The notes under the pieces are model-generated. The model was given only the letters and a program-made list of their open reading frames with translations. It made no database searches and had not been told where the DNA came from. From contig DASQUP010000272.1 in assembly GCA_035641235.1 (NCBI GenBank), positions 1 through 10,087 on the forward strand: 10,087 nt of DNA. The letters are read 5' to 3'. The stretch's first letter is position 1. The number at the start of each line of letters is the position of its first letter. The DNA is from DASQUP01 sp035641235. Lineage in GTDB: Bacteria; Actinomycetota; CADDZG01; WHSQ01. The translations under genes were made by a program, and so were the position numbers. Positions 1 through 4,902 of the stretch are shown piece after piece.

Positions 1-1
1 T

Positions 2-145
2 GTCGAAGAGCTCCAGGAACTGCAGGTGGCGAACGCGAGATCACTTGGGTGGTCGTGGCAGGAGATCGCGGCGGCACTCGGAGTTAGCAAGCAAGCCGTT
101 CACCAGAAGTACGGAGGCCGCCGAATACTCAGACGAAAGAAATAG
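2..145 (+). CDS. HTH DNA-binding protein, C-terminal part (partial)
   Basis: The 5' end lies outside the window; the last 47 codons are visible and end in TAG at 143-145. The segment W-S-W-Q-E-I-A-A-A-L-G-V-S-K-Q-A-V-H-Q-K-Y is a classical helix-turn-helix: a first helix ending in LGVS and a recognition helix starting KQAVHQK, followed by a short basic tail ending RRKK. The stop is 2 bp before the GTG of the Clp-N-domain gene, so the two are very probably co-transcribed and translationally coupled. Small HTH proteins of this kind are, as I recall, frequent partners of stand-alone Clp-N proteins in actinobacteria. The operator it binds cannot be read from this window. The assignment rests on the HTH pattern only. 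Confidence 0.75.
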   Translation, partial: VEELQELQVANARSLGWSWQEIAAALGVSKQAVHQKYGGRRILRRKK

Positions 146-147
146 AT

Positions 148-783
148 GTGTTCGATAACTTCAGCAAGGACGCACGCGAGGTGGTAGCGCGGGCCCAATT
201 CGAGGCCCGCGCGTTGAGGCACAACTATCTCGGCACGGAGCATCTGCTGCTTGGCCTATTCGGGCACGGGCAAAATCCCGCCAGTCGAGTACTCACGCGC
301 CTCGGACTTGATCGCGAAGCGGTGCGCACGTCGGTCAAAGAGATCATCGGGATGGGACCACTTGTGGAACCGGATCAGGCCGCGCTAGAAGCTATCGGGA
401 TCGATCTTCACGAAGTGCGCAGGCGCACGGAGGAGGCGTTCGGGCCTGGAGCGTTGGAGCGGACAAGTGCTGCACGAGGGCGGTACGCCACAGCCATGCG
501 GACCAGGCGGCGGCCGAGGCTCCTGCGCCGCCTAATGAGGGATTGCGACGCTAGCCTTATGTCGGGAGCCAGTCACCTGGCATTCACGCCCCGCACCAAG
601 AAGGTTATTGAACTGTCGCGCGCTGAGGCGAAAAGCCTTGGTCATGAGCGTGTGGCTCCGAGCCACCTTTTCCTAGGACTACTGAAGGAGGGAGAAGGGG
701 TCGCAGCCCAGATACTGTCGAGGTTCGATGTCGACTTTCAAAGGGCTCGCGCGCGGACGGTCGAGGAGTTGAATCGCCCGTGA
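148..783 (+). CDS. Tandem Clp N-terminal (Clp-N repeat) domain protein without ATPase modules
   Basis: This 211-residue protein has two Clp-N modules. The first is at about residues 1-72, with FDNFSKDAREVV, then Y-L-G-T-E-H-L-L-L-G-L. The second is at about 143-208, with FTPRTKKVIELS, then VAPSHLFLGLLKEGEG. Both match the N-terminal substrate/adaptor-binding domain of ClpC/ClpB, but there is no Walker A/B or AAA+ segment and the protein ends after the second module. A basic, Arg-rich linker (about 105-130) separates them. The GTG start at 148 sits 2 bp after the upstream HTH stop; only a weak GAAAG-type ribosome site is present, consistent with coupling. By family logic it could bind Clp substrates or adaptors, or act as sensor partner of the HTH protein. 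No catalytic function should be assigned. Confidence 0.88.
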   Translation: MFDNFSKDAREVVARAQFEARALRHNYLGTEHLLLGLFGHGQNPASRVLTRLGLDREAVRTSVKEIIGMGPLVEPDQAALEAIGIDLHEVRRRTEEAFGPGALERTSAARGRYATAMRTRRRPRLLRRLMRDCDASLMSGASHLAFTPRTKKVIELSRAEAKSLGHERVAPSHLFLGLLKEGEGVAAQILSRFDVDFQRARARTVEELNRP

Positions 784-796
784 CCAATGGTTGGTC
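782..796 (+). terminator. Short hairpin at the end of the Clp-N gene
   Basis: GACCAA-TGG-TTGGTC is a perfect 6-bp stem with a 3-nt loop that begins inside the TGA stop codon of the Clp-N gene. There is no clear T-run after it, so it could be a weak terminator or a 3' stabilising hairpin. Confidence is low. Confidence 0.35.
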
Positions 797-871
797 TTCG
801 AATCTCCCTCTTGCCGGCTGACTCGCATCTGTTGCTTGGCAACCTTCGCGTCGCAAAAGGTAGGTCTCAGT

Positions 872-889
872 CGACCAAGAGTGTGGTCG
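872..889. terminator. Hairpin between convergent genes
   Basis: CGACCA-agagtg-TGGTCG forms a 6-bp stem with a 6-nt loop, directly downstream (minus strand) of the Nudix stop at 901 and between convergent transcription units. On the minus strand a CCTTTTG stretch follows about 15 nt later. It shares the GACCA/TGGTC core with the hairpin at 782-796. It could end transcription of the Nudix gene, but the evidence is structural only. Confidence 0.3.
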
Positions 890-900
890 CGCGCCGCCTT

Positions 901-1428
901 CTATCCTCCCGGACGTGCGGCACCTTCTGCATGCGCCTCGATAGCAAGTCCGCGGTCGAGGATCAGACCGGCGGTCACCTCCTCGCCCCAGAAAAGGGCT
1001 TCCAGGAAATCCTCCGGGGAAACGAGCCTTCGAGCGGACATCTCGTGCTCGGGCCTAAAGTCGTCTAGCTCCACGCGCGCCCAGAAGCGCGTCTGGTAAT
1101 AGCAAGCGCCCTCATCGTCGAGCTCCTCGACTCTCTGACAGCCGATGTACCTCGAGGTCACTATGCGCGCGCACGCCTCCTCCCACACCTCGCGAGCAAG
1201 CGTCTCCTCTAACGTTTCGCCGGGCTCCACCGTTCCGCCTGGGAGACTCCAGTGATCACCGTCCCAGGTGACAAGGAGGGCCTCGCGATGAGCGGTGAAA
1301 CAGATTCCCAGCGCCTGAGTCGTCTGCTCGAGCGGGGGTCGAAACGGGGGATCGAACCACGCGATGCGGTAGCGGCGACCTCCTTCGGTGCTCTCCCCCG
1401 CCGGCACGCGCCACAGGCCATCGAGCAT
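901..1428 (-). CDS. Nudix hydrolase
   Basis: Nudix enzymes hydrolyse nucleoside diphosphates linked to another moiety, using a Mg-binding helix. Counting from ATG 1428 (175 aa), the Nudix box starts at G65 (G-x5-E-x7-R-E-V-W-E-E) and carries the metal-binding R79-E80-x-x-E83-E84. The Gly that normally closes the box is Cys86. The preceding W-S-L-P-G-G is the usual lead-in strand. The substrate cannot be predicted. The frame stays open upstream to GTG 1602 and ATG 1599, which overlap the stop of the ArsR gene. I prefer ATG 1428 because it has a GTGGAG ribosome site 6-7 nt upstream and because third-position G+C rises sharply at that point; the 58 extra codons look non-coding. If the long start is real, the gene is translationally coupled to the ArsR gene. 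Either way it lies downstream of the ArsR gene on the same strand. Confidence 0.85.
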   Translation of the reverse strand: MLDGLWRVPAGESTEGGRRYRIAWFDPPFRPPLEQTTQALGICFTAHREALLVTWDGDHWSLPGGTVEPGETLEETLAREVWEEACARIVTSRYIGCQRVEELDDEGACYYQTRFWARVELDDFRPEHEMSARRLVSPEDFLEALFWGEEVTAGLILDRGLAIEAHAEGAARPGG

Positions 1429-1598
1429 GATGGTCTCCACATGAACGGGTTCAGGTATGGCACGCGACGTCACGAGGAGCAGCGTAGGGGTGGACAGATC
1501 AACTGCGCTAGTTTTGACGGCTTGAAGCGCTACGTCACTACTCCTTTTCTCTGCAGTCGCAGGCCAGGTGATAAACGGATCGCTCCGAAAGCTCGCCA

Positions 1599-1997
1599 TC
1601 ACACGTCACTTTCTTTGGCATCGATTACGCGGCATGACGCGATCGCGGCCTCGTTTTGCTCCAGGAAGCGCGTCGCACGCTGAAGCAGGCCGCGCACCTG
1701 ACGGTTGGCGATCCGGTACAGGGTCTTACGCCCGTCGGTGCGTGTTTCGACGAACCCGCACCATGTCAGACACGCCATGTGTTCGGATACGCGCGCCTGG
1801 CTTGCGCCGAGACGTCTGACGATCTCCATCTGATGCAGCTCGCGCTCCTCTAACAACAGGTCCAGGATCCTGAGGCGCGTGGAATCACCGAGCGCACGAA
1901 ACAGCCGCGCCACGAGTTCGGTGTCCGGTAGGGGTTTTGGTACGAGCTCGATGATCGCGGGACGTCCCTGAGGCAACCTGGGCGCTCCTTTGCTCAC
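1599..1997 (-). CDS. ArsR/SmtB-family metalloregulator, CmtR-like (thiophilic metal sensor)
   Basis: This 132-aa winged-helix repressor begins with GTG at 1997. The ArsR core runs from LFRALGDSTRLRILDLL (about residues 32-48), through the recognition region LGASQARVSEHM, to the wing DGRKTLYRI. C76-L-T-W-C80 followed by G, plus a C-terminal Cys (C122), reproduces in spacing the Cys57/Cys61/Cys102 ligand set known for mycobacterial CmtR, a Cd/Pb sensor. Regulators with this C-x3-C motif bind thiophilic metals, and mer operons of Streptomyces are controlled by an ArsR-type repressor rather than a classical MerR. It is transcribed divergently from the rhodanese-CBS and merB genes. A perfect palindrome at 2012-2021 is a candidate operator. 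I infer release from DNA by Hg(II), Cd(II) or Pb(II); which metal is the true inducer is not visible. Confidence 0.9.
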   Translation of the reverse strand: MSKGAPRLPQGRPAIIELVPKPLPDTELVARLFRALGDSTRLRILDLLLEERELHQMEIVRRLGASQARVSEHMACLTWCGFVETRTDGRKTLYRIANRQVRGLLQRATRFLEQNEAAIASCRVIDAKESDV

Positions 1998-2011
1998 TCG
2001 TCCGCATAATT

Positions 2012-2021
2012 TGGTTAACCA
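2012..2021. promoter_or_regulatory. Candidate ArsR-type operator palindrome
   Basis: TGGTTAACCA is a perfect 10-bp palindrome located 15-24 bp upstream of the regulator's GTG, with a second GGTTAA repeated nearby (2022-2027). An AT-rich stretch (AAATTATG on the minus strand) between it and the start could contain a -10 element. The site lies in the divergent space between the regulator and the rhodanese-merB genes, so binding here could control both sides. The assignment is by position and symmetry only. Confidence 0.45.
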
Positions 2022-2137
2022 GGTTAAACACAGGCAGGGAAAGTGTATTCCGGAGCCGCCACAATGCCCATCTCCGTTACTTGCAGGTCCAAGTCTGTGG
2101 TATCAACCGGTCAACCGTGTGATTAGTGCACAAGACC

Positions 2138-2144
2138 GGGGAGG
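2138..2144 (+). promoter_or_regulatory. Strong ribosome binding site of the rhodanese-CBS gene
   Basis: GGGGAGG ends 7 nt before ATG 2152 and decides this start over in-frame upstream codons. It partly overlaps the 3' arm (GACCGG, 2134-2139) of an inverted repeat whose 5' arm is CCGGTC (2107-2112), so the leader RNA could partly mask it. Confidence 0.7.
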
Positions 2145-2151
2145 CGATCAC

Positions 2152-2853
2152 ATGCCCAAGGAGATCGGATTCGAAGATATGCGCCGGCTGCTCGACGAGG
2201 GCGCCCAGCTTGTCGAGGTTCTCCCGGCGCGGGAATACGAAGAGGAGCACCTGCCGGGCGCGATCAACATTCCCCTGAAGACGCTCGACGAGGGGTCCGC
2301 CGCCCAACTGAGCAATGATCGCCCCGTAGTCGTCTACTGCTGGGATTTCCAGTGAGACATGAGCCCGCGGGCTGCGTGGCAGCTCGAAGCAATGGGGTTT
2401 ACCGATGTCTACGACTTCGCGGAGGGCAAGATGGACTGGATCGCCCACGGGCAGCCGACCGAAGGAAAGGGGCCCTATTCGGCGCTCGCCGGCGCGGTGG
2501 CGGATCGAGAGGCGGTGCTCACATGCCGCGTCGGGGATCGGGTCGGGGAAGCGTCACACAAACTCGACACCGTGCCCCACGACTACTGCGTGATACTGAA
2601 TGACCACGACATCATCCTCGGCAGGATGCGGAAGAAGAACATCTTTGGATCACCCGATGCACCGGTAGAACACGTGATGGAACCCGGTCCCACAACCGTG
2701 CGCCCGAGCGAACCCGCCAAGGGCCTGCTGGAACGCATGAGGAAAAAACACGTCCCGGCCGTGATCATCTCCACGAACAAGGGCCGGCTGATGGGCGTTG
2801 TCACCCAACACGCGCTGGAAAATCTGCTGTCTGAGAAGTCTCGACACGCGTAG
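2152..2853 (+). CDS. Rhodanese-CBS protein with in-frame TGA at codon 68 (candidate selenoprotein, or nonsense-disrupted)
   Basis: Read through TGA 2353-2355, the product is 233 aa. Residues 1-105 form a rhodanese (sulfurtransferase) domain: VEVLPAREYEEEHLPGAINI, then VVVYC63 opening the active-site loop C-W-D-F-Q-[TGA68]-D-M-S-P-R. Residues about 115-230 form a CBS pair (VGDRVGEASHKLD..., GVVTQHALENLL). The frame and coding character continue unchanged after the TGA, with no other lesion. Relatives I recall read C-[YW]-D-[YF]-Q-C-D-[LM]-S-P-R, so the TGA replaces a Cys (TGC/TGT to TGA, one base). A stem-loop at 2368-2386 fits a bacterial SECIS. Alternatives are a true nonsense mutation, sequencing error, or termination with restart at ATG 2359, giving a 67-aa and a 164-aa product. 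Sulfur or selenium transfer next to merB suggests a role in the thiol/metal response (inference). Confidence 0.72.
2353..2355 (+). other. In-frame TGA at an expected Cys position (possible Sec codon)
   Basis: TGA lies five codons after the catalytic Cys63 codon, at the last position of the six-residue rhodanese active-site loop. The same frame stays open for 500 nt downstream and encodes the rest of the rhodanese fold plus a CBS pair. This shows an interrupted or recoded gene; it does not tell which. Confidence 0.7.
2368..2386 (+). promoter_or_regulatory. Candidate bacterial SECIS stem-loop
   Basis: CGGGCTGC-GTG-GCAGCTCG folds into an 8-bp stem (7 Watson-Crick pairs and one G-U) capped by the loop GUG. 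The loop begins 20 nt after the TGA, inside the spacing known for bacterial SECIS elements, and contains the G and U that SelB typically needs. No bulged U like the one in E. coli fdhF is evident. Because it lies in GC-rich conserved coding sequence (R-A-A-W-Q-L), a chance hairpin is possible. Confidence 0.42.
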
Positions 2854-2864
2854 GGGCATAGGTC

Positions 2865-2913
2865 CCCCCGAATGCGCGAATGGATTTCTGGAATTCGGGG
2901 GAATGCCATTCGC
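2865..2913 (+). repeat. Two interlocking inverted repeats in the rhodanese-merB gap
   Basis: CCCCCGAAT (2865-2873) pairs with ATTCGGGGG (2893-2901), a perfect 9-bp stem. GCGAATGG (2876-2883) pairs with CCATTCGC (2906-2913), a perfect 8-bp stem. The second left arm lies inside the loop of the first hairpin and its right arm outside it, so the two stems can form only alternately (or as a pseudoknot). A GGGG/CCCC mini-stem (2854-2867) precedes them. The region could be an attenuator, a terminator for the upstream gene, or a protein-binding site before merB. Confidence 0.5.
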
Positions 2914-2968
2914 CTTCGCGATGTTGATCACATCATCCGGTTTACCAGTTGATTCGAGGGAGGTAGCG

Positions 2969-3601
2969 ATGGCAAAGGATATTGACTCGCTCGCTAATGC
3001 CATCAACCGTGCGCGGCCCGAACTAACCGAGCTGGACCAACGCATCTGGCTTGCCCTCTACCGCGAGCTCGGCAAAGGCCAACCGGTCGCGCCTCAGGAG
3101 TTGGTAGCGGTCACCGAGTTGTCCGAATCAGAGATCGAGGCGCGGCTTAGAAGCTGGCCGGGCGTCCATCGCGACAACCGGGGCCGCGTCGTGGGGTTCT
3201 GGGGCCTGACGGTGGTCGAGATGCCGCCTCACAAACTCGCTCTGGACGGACGCAATCTGTGGGCGTGGTGCGCATGGGACACGCTCTTTCTTCCCCGCCG
3301 CCTCGACGCGACGCTCGCCGTCCAGTCGCGCTGTCCTACGACCGGTCGGCAGATCTCGCTGCGCGTAGGGCCCGACGGCGTAAAGGCCGTCGAGCCTCCC
3401 GGGGTCGTCGTTTCCTTCCTCGAGCCGAGCCGCCCGTTTGACGCAAACGTCGTCACCAGCTTCTGCCACTACGTCCACTTCTTTGTGGATGCCGACGCGG
3501 GCAAGAAATGGACCTCCGAACATCCGGGGACCTTCCTGATTTCCCTTGAGGATGCATTCGAAATTGGACGGCTTACCGACGAGGCGCTTCTGCGGTTGTA
3601 A
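2969..3601 (+). CDS. merB: Organomercurial lyase (alkylmercury lyase)
   Basis: MerB cleaves the carbon-mercury bond of organomercurials by protonolysis, releasing Hg(II), in the cytoplasm. The 210-aa length matches the family (212 aa in the plasmid R831b enzyme). All three key residues are present: C101 and D104 in W-A-W-C-A-W-D-T (equivalent to Cys96/Asp99) and C166 in T-S-F-C-H-Y-V-H-F-F (Cys159). The non-essential neighbouring Cys160 is His here. An N-terminal helical part (about 1-80) resembles the winged-helix-like region of MerB, and VEPPGVVVSF fits the conserved core. The ATG at 2969 is preceded by GGGAGG at optimal spacing. It lies 115 bp after the rhodanese-CBS gene on the same strand and divergent from the CmtR-like regulator. 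No intact mercuric reductase is in the window, so Hg(II) would have to be handled elsewhere. Confidence 0.93.
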   Translation: MAKDIDSLANAINRARPELTELDQRIWLALYRELGKGQPVAPQELVAVTELSESEIEARLRSWPGVHRDNRGRVVGFWGLTVVEMPPHKLALDGRNLWAWCAWDTLFLPRRLDATLAVQSRCPTTGRQISLRVGPDGVKAVEPPGVVVSFLEPSRPFDANVVTSFCHYVHFFVDADAGKKWTSEHPGTFLISLEDAFEIGRLTDEALLRL

Positions 3602-3705
3602 CAAACCAGACCGCGAGCGCGGACGAGGCGCCCGTGCCCTAGACGGCTCAAAACCTTGCATTGCGCTTCGCTCCCGCTCGACCTATCGCCAAGGAAGGTG
3701 ACTCC

Positions 3706-4872
3706 ATGTGCACAACAGCTCATACGGAAGTAGCGATCCGGCCCTTTCGCATCGACGTTGCGCAAGCCGATCTCGACGACCTGCGCGACCGGCTGGATCG
3801 CATCCGGTGGCCGGACGAACTGCCGGGGGTCGGCTGGGACTACGGAATCCCCCTCGGCTACCTCAAGGAACTCGCCGCGTACTGGCGCGACTCGTACGAC
3901 TGGCGCAAGCAGGAGGCGAGGCTCAACGAGTTCTCTCAGTTCACGACCACTATCGACCGCCAGAACATCCACTTCATCCACGTTCGGTCTCCCGAGCGCG
4001 ACGCGCTCCCGCTGATCCTCAGCGACGGATGGCCGGGTTCGGTCGTCGAGTTCACCGAGATCATCGGGCCGCTCGCCGATCCACGCGCTCATGGTGGCGA
4101 CCCGGCCGACGCGGTTCATGTCGTCGCGCCGTCCATCCCGGGCTTCGGGTTCTCCGGTCCGACGCATGAGCCGGGGTGGAATCTGCAGCGCATCACGGCG
4201 GCGTACGCAGTCTTGATGGCTCGGCTCGGATACGAACACTACGGTGCGCACGGCAGCGACTTCGGGTCTCTGCTCGCTCCCGAACTGGGCCGGCTTCATC
4301 CCGACCGCGTCGTGGGCGTGCACGTAAACGGACTCCTCGCGCTGCCGCCCAGGGATGAGGCAGAGCTCGACGGCCTTACCAAAGATGACCGAGCACGTCT
4401 CGAGGCCACCAAGCGCTTCCGGCGCGATCAGAGGGGGTACGCCCTCATCCAGGCGACGCGCCCGCAGACGCTCGCGTATGGGCTCACCGACTCCCCCGTC
4501 GGACTACTCGCGTGGATCGTCGAGAAGTTCAAGGAGTGGACCGACTCATCGACGGTGCCCGAGGATGCCGTCGATCGCGATCAGATGCTCACCAACGTGA
4601 TGCTTTACTGGCTGACCGGGACGGCCGGCTCTTCGTCCCGGCTCTTCAAAGAAACCGCCCGCGATCTTCTTCGAGCGAACGAGCCGTTGACTGTGCCGAC
4701 GGGCGTGGCGCTCTACCCCAAAGATGTCCTCCTGCCCGTGCGGCGCATCGCCGAGCGAACCCACAACATCGTGCATTGGTCGGAGTTCGATCGCGGCGGA
4801 CATTTTCCTGCTATGGAGGTACCCGAGCTGGTGATCGGAGACGTGCGAAGGTTCTTTCGCCGGTTCCGGTGA
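3706..4872 (+). CDS. Epoxide hydrolase (EHN-domain alpha/beta hydrolase)
   Basis: This 388-aa enzyme of the microsomal/juvenile-hormone epoxide hydrolase type opens epoxides to diols via an Asp-ester intermediate. The N-terminal EHN domain covers about residues 8-115, with RDRLDRIRWPDELP and W-D-Y-G-I-P-L-G-Y-L. The fold follows with G-S-D185-F-G carrying the nucleophile Asp, a lid segment with Y245-A-L-I-Q-A-T-R-P-Q-T-L-A-Y-G-L-T-D-S-P, and the catalytic His in G-G-H366-F-P-A-M-E. The usual HGWPGS oxyanion motif reads S-D-G-W-P-G-S here, so His is replaced by Asp. ATG 3706 is chosen because AAGGAAGG lies just upstream; 15 further in-frame codons upstream have no ribosome site. It sits 104 bp after merB on the same strand, so it may be co-transcribed, but a link to mercury is not evident. 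The natural substrate is unknown. Confidence 0.9.
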   Translation: MCTTAHTEVAIRPFRIDVAQADLDDLRDRLDRIRWPDELPGVGWDYGIPLGYLKELAAYWRDSYDWRKQEARLNEFSQFTTTIDRQNIHFIHVRSPERDALPLILSDGWPGSVVEFTEIIGPLADPRAHGGDPADAVHVVAPSIPGFGFSGPTHEPGWNLQRITAAYAVLMARLGYEHYGAHGSDFGSLLAPELGRLHPDRVVGVHVNGLLALPPRDEAELDGLTKDDRARLEATKRFRRDQRGYALIQATRPQTLAYGLTDSPVGLLAWIVEKFKEWTDSSTVPEDAVDRDQMLTNVMLYWLTGTAGSSSRLFKETARDLLRANEPLTVPTGVALYPKDVLLPVRRIAERTHNIVHWSEFDRGGHFPAMEVPELVIGDVRRFFRRFR

Positions 4873-4902
4873 CAACAACCGGTAAGGGTTAGAACCAGGC
4901 AG

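Noticed and set aside
1990..2151. Upstream extension of the rhodanese frame
   Set aside because: It would run through the divergent promoter region; ATG 2152 has a strong GGGGAGG site and the conserved domain begins right there.
2798..2968. Upstream extension of merB into the end of the rhodanese-CBS gene
   Set aside because: ATG 2969 has GGGAGG at good spacing and gives the usual MerB length.
3602..3705. Small CCGC-gagc-GCGG hairpin between merB and the epoxide hydrolase
   Set aside because: A 4-bp stem without a T-run is expected by chance in GC-rich DNA.
3469..4323. 284-codon minus-strand frame opposite merB and epoxide hydrolase
   Set aside because: Spans two clear plus-strand genes in antisense; composition typical of a shadow frame.
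4861..4900. Possible bidirectional terminator (CCGGT-gacaaca-ACCGG and GGTT-ag-AACC)
   Set aside because: Stems are only 4-5 bp with no T-run; too weak to list as a feature.
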